Shown piece after piece: positions 1-8,840 of a DNA stretch of 64,000 bases. The translations under genes and the position numbers were made by a program. Within the stretch, counting starts at the first letter, position 1; each line of letters begins with the position of its first letter. The notes under the pieces are model-generated. The model was not told where the DNA came from and did not search any database. It saw only the letters and a list, made by a program, of their open reading frames with translations. The stretch is from Phycicoccus sonneratiae (GTDB taxonomy: Bacteria; Actinomycetota; Actinomycetes; Actinomycetales; Dermatophilaceae): positions 1 through 64,000 of the forward strand of contig NZ_JAFDVD010000020.1 in assembly GCF_016887965.1 (NCBI RefSeq), read 5' to 3'.

Positions 1-85
1 CCGGCCCGCGCCCCCGGCCCCCCCCGCCCCCCCCGCCCCGCGGGGGGGGGGGGGCGGCCGGGGGGGCCGCCCCCCCCCCCGCCCG
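1..85. other. GC-only low-complexity tract at window edge
   Basis: The first 85 bases contain no A or T. They include a run of 13 G (42-54) and a run of 11 C (70-80). No reading frame, ribosome site or promoter motif is recognisable. It could be a contig end with homopolymer artefacts or a real G/C-rich hairpin region; I cannot separate these. Confidence 0.6.
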
Positions 86-133
86 TCCCACCCGTCGTCA
101 GACCCACACCACCACCCGAGAGGACCGCCGCCG

Positions 134-3100
134 ATGCCCACGTGGACGCTCTCGGTCAGCCCCGCCGCGGAGACCGCCCTGCCGGCCGTCGACGTCACCG
201 TCGAGGCCCAGCCGCACGCCACGGTCGCCGACCTCGCCCGGGCCCTCGGCGGCCACCTCGCCCCGGACCGCCGCGAACTGCTCGTCGTGCCGACCAGCGC
301 CGGCCGCCCCTGGCCGGCGGCAACCCGCCTCAGCGAGTGCGCGATGCGCACCGGAGACCTCGTCGACGTCGTCACCGTCCCGGCCGGATGGCTCGAGCGC
401 CCCGCGCCGGCCCGCGAGGTCCGGGCGGTCCTGCGCGTCGTCGACGGTCCCGACGCCGGGCGCACCGTCGGCATCACCACCCCGTCGGTCGTCGTCGGCC
501 GGGCCGCCGACGCCACCGTTCGCCTCACCGACCCGCTCGTCTCGGCCCGCCACGCCCGCCTCGACCTCACCGGCGAGCCGACCGTCGTCGACGAGGGCTC
601 GGCCAACGGCACGCTGGTCGACGGCGTCCGCGTCACCCGCGCCACCCCGCTGCCCGTCGGCACCCCGGTCGTCGTCGGCGGCACGACGTTCGTCCTCGAC
701 CGCGACGCCACCGCCGACCCGGCCTCCGACTCGGTCTACCGCAGCCCGCGCTTCGGGCCGGCGCTCGAGGTCGACGACCTCGAGGTGGCGTCGCCGCCGA
801 CGAAGCCGAAGCCGACGCCGCTGCAGTGGGCGATGGTCGCGCTGCCGGTCGTCATGGGCGTCGGGCTCTACCTCCAGACCCGCAGCCCGTTCGCGCTCAC
901 CTACGTCTTCGCCTGGCCGATGGTCATGGCCACCGGCTGGTGGCAGCAGCGCCGGGCCGCCCGCAAGGAGCACGAGGCGGCGCTCGCGGCCTGGCGGCGC
1001 CGGCTGGCCCGCACCACCGACCGGCTCGACGCCCAGGCCGCCGAGCAGCACCGCCGCGCCGTCGAGGACCATCCGGACCCGCCGGTCCTGCTGCGGCGGG
1101 CCGGCAACCGCGACGGCAGCCTCTGGGTGCGCCGCGAGGACGGCCCCGACTTCCTCGCGGTGCGCGTCGGGCGGGGGCCGGTGCCGGCCCTGCTCACCGC
1201 CACGCTGCGCGAGGGCGGCGACGAGGAGGTCACCGAGGAGGTGCAGGCCGAGCTCGAGCGGCGCCGCACCGTCCCGGACACCCCGGTGCTCGCCCCGATG
1301 GCCCTCGGCGGGCTCGTCGCGGTCGTCGGACCGGCCGACGAGGTCGACGCCGCCGTCCGGGCGATGGTGACCCGCGTCTGCCTCGACCACTCGCCGGTCG
1401 ACGTCTCGGTGGCCGCCGTCCTCTCGCCGGCCCGCGCCCACCACGAGACGTGGCTGCGGTGGATGCCGCACGCCCGCCCGCGCGTCGGGGGCGAGCCGTC
1501 GATCGCGGTCGGCGCGCCGGACGGCCAGCGCCTCCTCGACCGCCTGCTCGCCGAGGACGGCGGGCACGGCCACACGGTGCTCGTGGTCGACGCCTCGGCC
1601 GGGCTCCAGCGGCGCAGCCTCGAGGCCGCGGCCGCCGTCGCCGCCGAGCGCCGGCTGCACCTCGTCGTCCTCGGTGAGGACGCCGCCACCGTGCCCGCGA
1701 GCACCGACCTGCTCCTCGACCTCACCGAGCGCCACCTCTCCGTTCGGGACCGCGGGGGGCGCCAGGGGCTCGGCTCCACGGACGCCCTCGCGCTCGGGGA
1801 CGCCTGGCGCGCAGCCCGGCTCGTGACCTCCAAGGTCGACGAGGCCGCCGTCCTCCCCGCCGACTCCGCCCTCCCGGCCCGCGTCCGCCTCCCCGAGCTG
1901 ATGGCCGACCTCGCCGACCTCGACGACGTCGAGGCGGTCATCGGCCGCTGGGGGTCGAGCACCGGCCTGCGGGCCCAGGTCGGTGCGGGCGTCGACGGCG
2001 TCGTCACCCTCGACCTGCGCGAGGACGGCCCGCACGGTCTCGTCGCCGGCACGACCGGCTCGGGCAAGTCCGAGCTGCTCCAGACCCTGCTCTGCTCGCT
2101 CGCCGCGAACACGCCGCCGAGCCGGCTGACCTTCCTCCTCGTCGACTACAAGGGCGGCGCCGCCTTCCGAGAGTGCGCCGACCTGCCGCACACCGTCGGC
2201 TACATCACCGACCTCACGCCGGCCCTCGTGCAGCGGGCACTCACCTCGCTCGGCGCCGAGATCGCCCACCGCGAGGAGCTACTCGCCGAGCACGGCGCCA
2301 AGGACCTCGTCCACCTCGAGCGCGAGCACCCCGAGCTCGCTCCGCCGAGCCTGCTCATCTGCATCGACGAGTTCGCGGCGCTGACCGCCGAGGTCCCCGA
2401 CTTCGTCGAGGGGATGGTCAACCTCGCCCAGCGCGGGCGCTCGCTCGGGATGCACCTGCTGCTCGCGACCCAGCGGCCGGCGGGCGTCGTCACGCCGGCC
2501 ATCCGCGCGAACACCGACCTGCGCATCGCGCTGCGCATCGCCTCCGACGAGGACAGCCGCGACGTCATCGACACCCCGGACGCCGCGCACATCTCGCGCC
2601 GGACGCCCGGCCGGGCCTGGGTGCGGCGCACCGGCCACGGCACCGCCGAGATGGTGCAGGCCGCCTGGGTCGGCGCCCGCGAGCCGCTGCGCACCGAGAG
2701 CGCCGCAGCCCTCGTCCGGCCGTTCACCGCGGCCCGGCCGGCCGAGGGCACCGGGCGCGGCACGGGCTCGGAGCGGCTCGACCCGCGCACCGACCTCGAC
2801 CGCTGCGTGCGCACCATCCGGGCCGCGCACGACCGGCTCGGCTCGCCCGACCCGCGCCGCCCGTGGCTGCCCGCGCTGCCGGCCGAGCTGCTCCTCGACC
2901 CGGCGGCCGTCGTCGCCGACGCGACCACCACGGGCAGCGGCCGGGTGCCCCTCGGGCGCGCCGACGACCCGCAGCGCCAGACCCAGCCGGGGCTCGTCGT
3001 CGACTACGCGGCGACCGGGCACCTCCTCGTCCACGGCGCCTCGGGCAGCGGCAAGACCGAGCTGCTGCGCAGCGTCGCGGCGGCGGCCTCGCTCGTCGAC

Positions 3101-4438
3101 GCGCACGCCCCGGGGTCGGTCGCGCCCTACGTCTACGGCATCGACCTGGCCGGCGGCGGGCTCGGGGTCCTCGAAGCGCTGCCCACCGCCGCGAGCGTCG
3201 TCGGCGAGCAGCACGTCGGGCGCATCATGCGGCTCGTCCGCGTGCTGCGGGCGACCGTCGAGGACCGGTCGGCCGCCCTCGCCGCGGCGGGCGCCGCCGA
3301 CCTCGCCGCGCTGGCCCGCGCCGGCCGCCCGCTGCCCCGGGTGCACCTGCTCGTCGACAACCTCCCGGCCCTGCTCGACCTGCTCGACGGGGGCGGGGCG
3401 GTGCGGCGGGCGCACACCGAGATGCTCCAGGCCGTCCTGCAGAACGGACGTCGCGTCGGCATCCACGTCACGGCCACCGCACCGGGCCGGGGCGGCGTGC
3501 CGACGGCGATGGCGGCGGCCTTCGGCACCCGGCTCACGCTGCGGATGCCGACCGAGGACGACTACGTGATGCTCGGCGTCCCGCACCGGCTGCTCGACGC
3601 GGAGTCGCCTGCGGGAGCGGCGGTCTGGTCCGGGCGCCGCGCGCAGGTCGCGACGGTGGCCGGGGGAGCGGGCACCGTCGAACCCGGCCAGCTCGAGGAG
3701 GTCGCGACCCTGCTGCGGACCGCCGTCGACGGCCGGGCCTCCGGTGCCGTACCACCGATGCCGACTCTCGTGCCGGCCCACGCGCTCCCCGCCCCCGAGG
3801 GCTCGCGGGTGGCCGTCGGTGTGCTCGCCGACGACGTCTCGCCGCTCGTCGTCGACCTGCTCGGCGGGCCGGTGCTCGTCGCCGGGCGGGCGCGCTCCGG
3901 TCGCACGTCGGTGTTGGCCGGGCTCGCCTCGCTCGCGTCCCGCAGCAGCGAGCCGCCCTCGGCCGCAGCGTGGTTCGGCATCCGGGCGCCCGAAGGCCCC
4001 CAGCACCTCGCCGACCCCGACGCCCTGACGACGTGGCTCGAGGAGCGGCTGGCCTCCCAGCGCGCCGGGGCCGCCTGGGACCTCCTGCTCGTCGACGACG
4101 CGCACCGCCTCGACCGCGACCTCGAGCACCGCCCGGAGCTCGCCGCGCTCGTGGCCCTCGTCGAGCGGGCCGCCCAGCACCGGGTGGCGGTCGTCGTCGC
4201 CGCCGACGCCGACGACGCCCGCACCCGCTCGATGAGCCCCGGAGTGGTCCAGTCCGTCCGTCGGTCACGCCGCGGTCTCCTGCTGCAACCGGACGGTCTC
4301 GACGGTACGGTTCTCGCGGTCACGGTCCCCACGCAGTCGGTGGAGCCGCTGACCGGCCCCGGGCGGGGGACCTGGTGCGCCGACGGCGTCGTCACCCCCG
4401 TCCACGCCGTCACCGACGTCGAAGGAGCACCGCGATGA
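134..4438 (+). CDS. FHA-domain FtsK/SpoIIIE ATPase, EssC/EccC type
   Basis: A 1434-residue membrane-anchored ATPase of the type VII secretion motor class. Residues 1-88 resemble a ubiquitin-like (YukD-type) domain, and 95-185 form an FHA phosphothreonine-binding domain (SARHARL, SANGTLVDG). A hydrophobic pair lies at about 229-270, followed by three ATPase modules. Walker A motifs are GTTGSGKS (639-646), GASGSGKT (968-975) and GRARSGRT (1251-1258); the last has Arg for Lys and is probably non-hydrolytic. Module 1 has a Walker B, LLICIDEF, near 740. The ATG follows GAGAGGA (118-124). The stop overlaps the moxR start by ATGA, so it heads a five-gene operon. No WXG100, EccB or EccD gene is visible, so the transported substrate is unknown. 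Confidence 0.9.
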   Translation: MPTWTLSVSPAAETALPAVDVTVEAQPHATVADLARALGGHLAPDRRELLVVPTSAGRPWPAATRLSECAMRTGDLVDVVTVPAGWLERPAPAREVRAVLRVVDGPDAGRTVGITTPSVVVGRAADATVRLTDPLVSARHARLDLTGEPTVVDEGSANGTLVDGVRVTRATPLPVGTPVVVGGTTFVLDRDATADPASDSVYRSPRFGPALEVDDLEVASPPTKPKPTPLQWAMVALPVVMGVGLYLQTRSPFALTYVFAWPMVMATGWWQQRRAARKEHEAALAAWRRRLARTTDRLDAQAAEQHRRAVEDHPDPPVLLRRAGNRDGSLWVRREDGPDFLAVRVGRGPVPALLTATLREGGDEEVTEEVQAELERRRTVPDTPVLAPMALGGLVAVVGPADEVDAAVRAMVTRVCLDHSPVDVSVAAVLSPARAHHETWLRWMPHARPRVGGEPSIAVGAPDGQRLLDRLLAEDGGHGHTVLVVDASAGLQRRSLEAAAAVAAERRLHLVVLGEDAATVPASTDLLLDLTERHLSVRDRGGRQGLGSTDALALGDAWRAARLVTSKVDEAAVLPADSALPARVRLPELMADLADLDDVEAVIGRWGSSTGLRAQVGAGVDGVVTLDLREDGPHGLVAGTTGSGKSELLQTLLCSLAANTPPSRLTFLLVDYKGGAAFRECADLPHTVGYITDLTPALVQRALTSLGAEIAHREELLAEHGAKDLVHLEREHPELAPPSLLICIDEFAALTAEVPDFVEGMVNLAQRGRSLGMHLLLATQRPAGVVTPAIRANTDLRIALRIASDEDSRDVIDTPDAAHISRRTPGRAWVRRTGHGTAEMVQAAWVGAREPLRTESAAALVRPFTAARPAEGTGRGTGSERLDPRTDLDRCVRTIRAAHDRLGSPDPRRPWLPALPAELLLDPAAVVADATTTGSGRVPLGRADDPQRQTQPGLVVDYAATGHLLVHGASGSGKTELLRSVAAAASLVDAHAPGSVAPYVYGIDLAGGGLGVLEALPTAASVVGEQHVGRIMRLVRVLRATVEDRSAALAAAGAADLAALARAGRPLPRVHLLVDNLPALLDLLDGGGAVRRAHTEMLQAVLQNGRRVGIHVTATAPGRGGVPTAMAAAFGTRLTLRMPTEDDYVMLGVPHRLLDAESPAGAAVWSGRRAQVATVAGGAGTVEPGQLEEVATLLRTAVDGRASGAVPPMPTLVPAHALPAPEGSRVAVGVLADDVSPLVVDLLGGPVLVAGRARSGRTSVLAGLASLASRSSEPPSAAAWFGIRAPEGPQHLADPDALTTWLEERLASQRAGAAWDLLLVDDAHRLDRDLEHRPELAALVALVERAAQHRVAVVVAADADDARTRSMSPGVVQSVRRSRRGLLLQPDGLDGTVLAVTVPTQSVEPLTGPGRGTWCADGVVTPVHAVTDVEGAPR

Positions 4439-5424
4439 CCGCCGCCGCCACGAGCCCCTGGGCGACCGAGAGCGAGGTCGCCGAGTTCCGGGCCGTCCGC
4501 GAGCGGGTCGCCGACGCCGTCGAGGTCGCCGTGCACGGCAAGCGGCACGTCGTCGACCTCTGCCTCCTCGCGGTCTTCGCCGGCGGTCACGTGCTCCTCG
4601 AGGACGTCCCCGGCACCGGCAAGACGACGCTCGCCCGGGCTGTCGCGGCCTCGCTCGGCGGCACCGCCCGTCGCGTCCAGTTCACCCCCGACCTGCTGCC
4701 CTCCGACGTCACGGGCACGACCGTCTTCCACCCCGCGGACGGGTCCATCCGGTTCCGCCCCGGGCCGGTGTTCGCCAACGTCCTGCTCGCCGACGAGGTC
4801 AACCGCGCCGCGGCCAAGACCCAGGCCGCCCTCCTCGAGGTGATGGAGGAGCGCACGGTCACCGTCGACGGCACGGCCCACCCGGTGCCCCGGCCCTTCC
4901 TCGTCGTCGCGACCCAGAACCCGGTCGACCTCGACGGCACCTACCGGCTCCCCGAGGCCCAGCTCGACCGCTTCCTCGTGCGCACCGCGCTCGGCTACCC
5001 CGACTCCGAGCACGAGCTCGACGTCCTGCGCCCCGGCAGCACCGCGGGCGACGTCGACGACGTCCCGACCGTCACCGACCCGGAGGAGGTCGAGCGCTGG
5101 TCGGCCGCCCTCGCTCGCCTGCACGTCGCCGAGCCGATCCTTCGCTACGTCCGCGAGCTCGGGGCGGCCACCCGCGCCGACGACCGCGTGCGGCTCGGCG
5201 CCAGCACCCGCGGCCTGCGCTCACTCGTCCGGGCGCTCCAGGTGCACGCCGCCGCGCAGGGCCGGCACTACGTCGTTCCCAGCGACGTGCAGCGCCTCGC
5301 CGAACCGGTTCTCGCGCACCGGATGATGCTCACCCGCGACGCCGCACTGGCCGGTCACACGACCGCCGACGTGCTCGGTGCCGCGCTCGAGCAGGTGCCC
5401 GCGCCGCAGCCCACGGCGGGCTGA
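4435..5424 (+). CDS. MoxR-family AAA+ ATPase
   Basis: A 329-residue MoxR ATPase, a family thought to act as a chaperone or activator for partner proteins encoded nearby. Walker A PGTGKTT lies at about 59-66, Walker B LLADEVNRA near 118 and sensor 1 ATQNPVD near 160, followed by the helical lid. The start is the ATG inside the ATGA overlap with the FtsK gene, so the two are translationally coupled. MoxR followed by DUF58 and a transglutaminase-fold protein is a classic association. I infer that this ATPase remodels or assembles the envelope complex encoded by the operon. Confidence 0.93.
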   Translation: MTAAATSPWATESEVAEFRAVRERVADAVEVAVHGKRHVVDLCLLAVFAGGHVLLEDVPGTGKTTLARAVAASLGGTARRVQFTPDLLPSDVTGTTVFHPADGSIRFRPGPVFANVLLADEVNRAAAKTQAALLEVMEERTVTVDGTAHPVPRPFLVVATQNPVDLDGTYRLPEAQLDRFLVRTALGYPDSEHELDVLRPGSTAGDVDDVPTVTDPEEVERWSAALARLHVAEPILRYVRELGAATRADDRVRLGASTRGLRSLVRALQVHAAAQGRHYVVPSDVQRLAEPVLAHRMMLTRDAALAGHTTADVLGAALEQVPAPQPTAG

Positions 5425-5434
5425 GGACGCCCCG

Positions 5435-6619
5435 ATGGGCCCCGGCCGCCTGCTCGCGAGGACGCTGCGCCGGTCGACGCTGACCGGTCGCGGTGCCGTC
5501 GCGCTGCTCGCCGGCCTGGCTCTCGTCACCCTCGCCGTCGTGACCCGGTGGTGGGGGCTGCTCGGGGTCGGTGCCGCCCTCGTCGTGCTCGTCGCCGTCG
5601 AGGTCGCGGCGGTCCGGGGCGAGCGCCGGCTCGTCGCCACCCGCACCGTCGAGCCGCTCGTCGTCCAGCGCGGCACCCCGGCCCGCTGCGTCGTCACGGC
5701 CCACCTGCCGGGCGCGCGGCTGCCGCTGCGGCGCGAGGCGGTCGACCTCGTCGACGGCGCCCGGCGGCCGGTCGCGCTCGACGGCCCGCGCGCCGGTGGG
5801 CCGGCCGGTGCCGCGTACGACGTCGAGACCCCGCGCCGCGGCCTCGTGACCATCGGCCCGCTCGTCGTCCGCAGCCTCGCGCCGCTCGGGCTCGCGGGCG
5901 TCGTGCAGGAGGTCGGGCAGGTCCGGCAGCTGCGCGTGCTGCCACGGCCGGTGCGCCTCGACACCCTGCCCCGCGGCACGCGGCGGGCCGCCACCGGACA
6001 GGACGAGCGGGTCGAGCAGGGCGGCACCGACCTGGTCGGCCTCCACGAGTACGTCGCCGGCGACGACCTGCGCCGCCTGCACTGGGCGAGCAGCGCGCGC
6101 ACCGGCACCCTCATGGTCCGCGACGACGCCGACCCCGCCCTCCCGCACGTCCTCGTCCTCCTCGACGACCGCGCGGGGTCGTACGCCGACGACGAGGAGT
6201 CGTTCGAGGAGGCGGTCGACTTCGCCGCCGGGCTCGTCGAGCGTGCGGTCGCCGACGGCCGGCACGTCCGCCTCCAGACCCTCGGCGGGCAGGTCGACGT
6301 CGACGTCCCCGCCCGCACCGCGCTCGCCGGCGGGCCGGCCGACCGCCGCGCGTCGCACGCCCTCGCCGAGGTCACCCTCGCCGACACCGCGCACGTCGCG
6401 TCGGTCAGCTCGCGCGACCTCGACGTCGCCGTGCTCGTCACGGGGCAGGGCATCGCCGCCACCGAGGTGGCCGGGGTGCTCGCGTCCTCGGCCGTACCGG
6501 TGCTCGCGCAGGTCGAGCCTGCTCCGGAGTCGCCGTTCGGCGCCGTCGGGTCGGTGCCGGTCGTGCGCGGCGCGGCGGCCGGGCTGCTCGCCGCGGCGTG
6601 GGAGGTGGTCCACGGATGA
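5435..6619 (+). CDS. DUF58 domain protein
   Basis: A 394-residue protein with two N-terminal hydrophobic segments (about 19-57) and a C-terminal DUF58 domain carrying the hallmark DLRRLHWASSAR near residue 210. DUF58 is a von Willebrand A-like fold that normally partners MoxR ATPases; its biochemical role is undefined. The ATG lies 10 bases after the moxR stop and follows GAGGA. Its own stop sits in an ATGA overlap with the next gene. The order MoxR-DUF58-transglutaminase supports one functional unit. Confidence 0.9.
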   Translation: MGPGRLLARTLRRSTLTGRGAVALLAGLALVTLAVVTRWWGLLGVGAALVVLVAVEVAAVRGERRLVATRTVEPLVVQRGTPARCVVTAHLPGARLPLRREAVDLVDGARRPVALDGPRAGGPAGAAYDVETPRRGLVTIGPLVVRSLAPLGLAGVVQEVGQVRQLRVLPRPVRLDTLPRGTRRAATGQDERVEQGGTDLVGLHEYVAGDDLRRLHWASSARTGTLMVRDDADPALPHVLVLLDDRAGSYADDEESFEEAVDFAAGLVERAVADGRHVRLQTLGGQVDVDVPARTALAGGPADRRASHALAEVTLADTAHVASVSSRDLDVAVLVTGQGIAATEVAGVLASSAVPVLAQVEPAPESPFGAVGSVPVVRGAAAGLLAAAWEVVHG

Positions 6620-8838
6620 CCGCCGAGTCCGCGCCGACGCGCTCCACTGCCGGTGTCCCGGAGGTCGGCTGGGCCGTGCTCGTCCTCGTCGTCGGTGCCG
6701 TCGGCCTCGCGCAGGCCTACCGGGGATGGCTGCCGGCGCTCGTCCTCGGGGGCACCGCCGCGGCCGGGGTCCTCGTCGTCCTCGCCGGGCGGGCCCTGCG
6801 CACCTCGACCCTCGTCACGACGCTCGCGGCGCTCGCCCTCCTCGTGCTCGGCACGACCCTGCTCCTGCGCGCCGGTGACACCGCCGCAGGCGAGCAGCCC
6901 TGGCGCCTGCTCGCCGACGCCGTGCCGCGGCTCGTCACCGGTCCGCGTCCGGCCCCCGCCGCCCCCGACCTCCTCGCGCCGAGCGTCCTGCTCACCGGGC
7001 TGGTCTCCGTGCTGGCCGGCGTGCGCCTCGGACGTCCCTCGCGGCTGCGGGCCAGCGCGCCCGTGGGGGCGGCCGTCCTCCTCGTGGCCGGCGCCGCCCT
7101 GACCGCCGGGGCCGCGGACCCGTACGGTCTGCTCGCCGTCGTGCTCGTCGTCGTCACCGTCCTCGGCTGGGGTCTGCTCGACCGACCCCAGCGCTCGCCC
7201 GGCGCTGTCCCGCACCGGAACCGGGAACTCGTCGTCGCCTCGGTGGCGCTGGCCCTCGTCGCGGTCCCGGTCGTCGTCGGCGGGGCCGTCCTCGCCCGCG
7301 ACGACGCCTTCGACCCCCGGAGCGTCGTCGAGCCGCCGGTCACCGACGTCACGGTCGCCAACCCGATGCCGATGCTCGACGCGTGGGCGCGCGACCCGCA
7401 GCGCGAGCTCTTCACCGTCGAGGGTGCCGTCTTCCCGCTGCACCTCGCCGTCCTCACCGAGTACGACGGGGCGGCCTGGGCGGCCCCGTCGGCGTTCCGC
7501 CCGCTCGGGGAGGCCGAGGCGCTCCTGCCCGCGGGCGAGAGGCAGGCCGAGGTCGACGCGCAGGTCACCGTGGTCAACCTCCCGGCGCCGTGGCTGCCGG
7601 TCAGCGGGTCACCGGAGACCGTCGACCGGGCGAGCGCCCTCGTCGACGTCGACTCCGGCTCGCTCATCGACCCCCGCGTCCGGAGCGGGACGGCGTACCG
7701 GGCGCTCGGGCTCGTCGACGCCCCCGACGAGGCCGCCGCGACCGCCGCGGGCCTGCCCGACCCGGCGACGGTCGGCGGCCTGCTCGCGACCCGCGGTCTC
7801 CCGGACGGCTTGCGGCAGTACGCCCTCTCCGCCGTCGAGGGCACGGCCGCCCCGTTCGCGCGGGCCAAGGCCGTCGAGGCGGCGGTCCGGGGCAACCGCA
7901 CGCTCGACCCCACCGCCCCCGGGGGCTCGTCCTACCGTCGGATGCAGACCTTCCTCCTCGGCGACGAGGGCACGCCCGGCGCGCAGGCCGGCGGCTCCGA
8001 GCAGTTCGCCACGGCGTTCGCGGTGCTGGCCCGCGCGGCCGGCCTCCCGACCCGCGTCGTCGTCGGCTTCACCCCGGGCACCGAGGACACCCGCACCGGG
8101 GTCCGCACGGTGCGCGGCGAAGACGCCCTCGCCTGGCCGGAGGTCTACTTCACCGGCGCCGGATGGGTGCCGTTCTCTCCGACACCCGACCTCGCCGACC
8201 TCGGCCCCGACGTGCCCGACGACACCCCGATCCCCAGCGCCGCACCGACCCCCGTCCCCGAGCCGTCGACCGCGGTCACCGTCGACGTCACGGCCCCCGG
8301 TGCCGCCGCGTCGGGTCCTGACCTCACGCCGCTCGTCCTCGGGGGCGGCGCCGTGCTCCTCGTCGTCGCGGCCCCGCTGCTCGTCCTCGGGGCGCTGCGG
8401 GCCCGGCGGCGGAGCGCCCACCGGCGGGCGGGGGCGCGGGGGTCGTGGGCCGAGCTCCTCGACGTCGCCGACCTCGCCGGCCTGCGGGCCCACCCCGGGC
8501 AGGACGCCCGCGAGCTCGCCACCGCCCTCGACGCCCGCGCGGGCGACGGGCGGCGCGCGGCCACGGTCGTCGCCGCCGCGGAGGCCGAGGCGTGGTCGCC
8601 GGAGGGGTCCTCGCCGGCCGCCGGCGACCCCTGGCAGACCGCCCGGAGCATCGCCCGGGCCGTCCGGCGGCGGACCTCCGCCGGGCGCCGGGCCACCTGG
8701 GGCGTCCACCCGCGCCCGCTGCGCGCCGGAGGCACCCGGAAGGTTCCGCTCCCACAGCGGTTGAGGGAACCGGCCGCCGTCCCGCAGGATGACCACGAGC
8801 GCTGGGCCCCGGAGTCCCGCGCGGACCGGGAGGACTGA
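6616..8838 (+). CDS. Transglutaminase-fold membrane protein (TgpA type), catalytically degenerate
   Basis: A 740-residue protein with many hydrophobic segments in the first 230 residues, a large extracytoplasmic part, a transglutaminase-like core at about 430-530, a Pro/Thr linker, one more membrane segment near 575 and a cytoplasmic tail. The fold motifs are recognisable but the triad is gone. The Cys position is Ser461 (GGSEQFA), the His position is Leu505 (DALAWPE), and the Asp/Glu before PTP is Ser521 (FSPTP). It is therefore probably a structural or binding protein and not an enzyme. The start overlaps the DUF58 stop (ATGA), indicating coupled translation. Confidence 0.88.
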   Translation: MTAESAPTRSTAGVPEVGWAVLVLVVGAVGLAQAYRGWLPALVLGGTAAAGVLVVLAGRALRTSTLVTTLAALALLVLGTTLLLRAGDTAAGEQPWRLLADAVPRLVTGPRPAPAAPDLLAPSVLLTGLVSVLAGVRLGRPSRLRASAPVGAAVLLVAGAALTAGAADPYGLLAVVLVVVTVLGWGLLDRPQRSPGAVPHRNRELVVASVALALVAVPVVVGGAVLARDDAFDPRSVVEPPVTDVTVANPMPMLDAWARDPQRELFTVEGAVFPLHLAVLTEYDGAAWAAPSAFRPLGEAEALLPAGERQAEVDAQVTVVNLPAPWLPVSGSPETVDRASALVDVDSGSLIDPRVRSGTAYRALGLVDAPDEAAATAAGLPDPATVGGLLATRGLPDGLRQYALSAVEGTAAPFARAKAVEAAVRGNRTLDPTAPGGSSYRRMQTFLLGDEGTPGAQAGGSEQFATAFAVLARAAGLPTRVVVGFTPGTEDTRTGVRTVRGEDALAWPEVYFTGAGWVPFSPTPDLADLGPDVPDDTPIPSAAPTPVPEPSTAVTVDVTAPGAAASGPDLTPLVLGGGAVLLVVAAPLLVLGALRARRRSAHRRAGARGSWAELLDVADLAGLRAHPGQDARELATALDARAGDGRRAATVVAAAEAEAWSPEGSSPAAGDPWQTARSIARAVRRRTSAGRRATWGVHPRPLRAGGTRKVPLPQRLREPAAVPQDDHERWAPESRADRED

Positions 8839-8840
8839 CG

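Noticed and set aside
98-2269. Long reverse-strand frame opposite the FtsK-type gene
   Set aside because: It is the low-stop antisense frame expected at very high GC; its Arg/Gly/Ala-rich product has no domain, while the forward frame has clear FHA and ATPase motifs.
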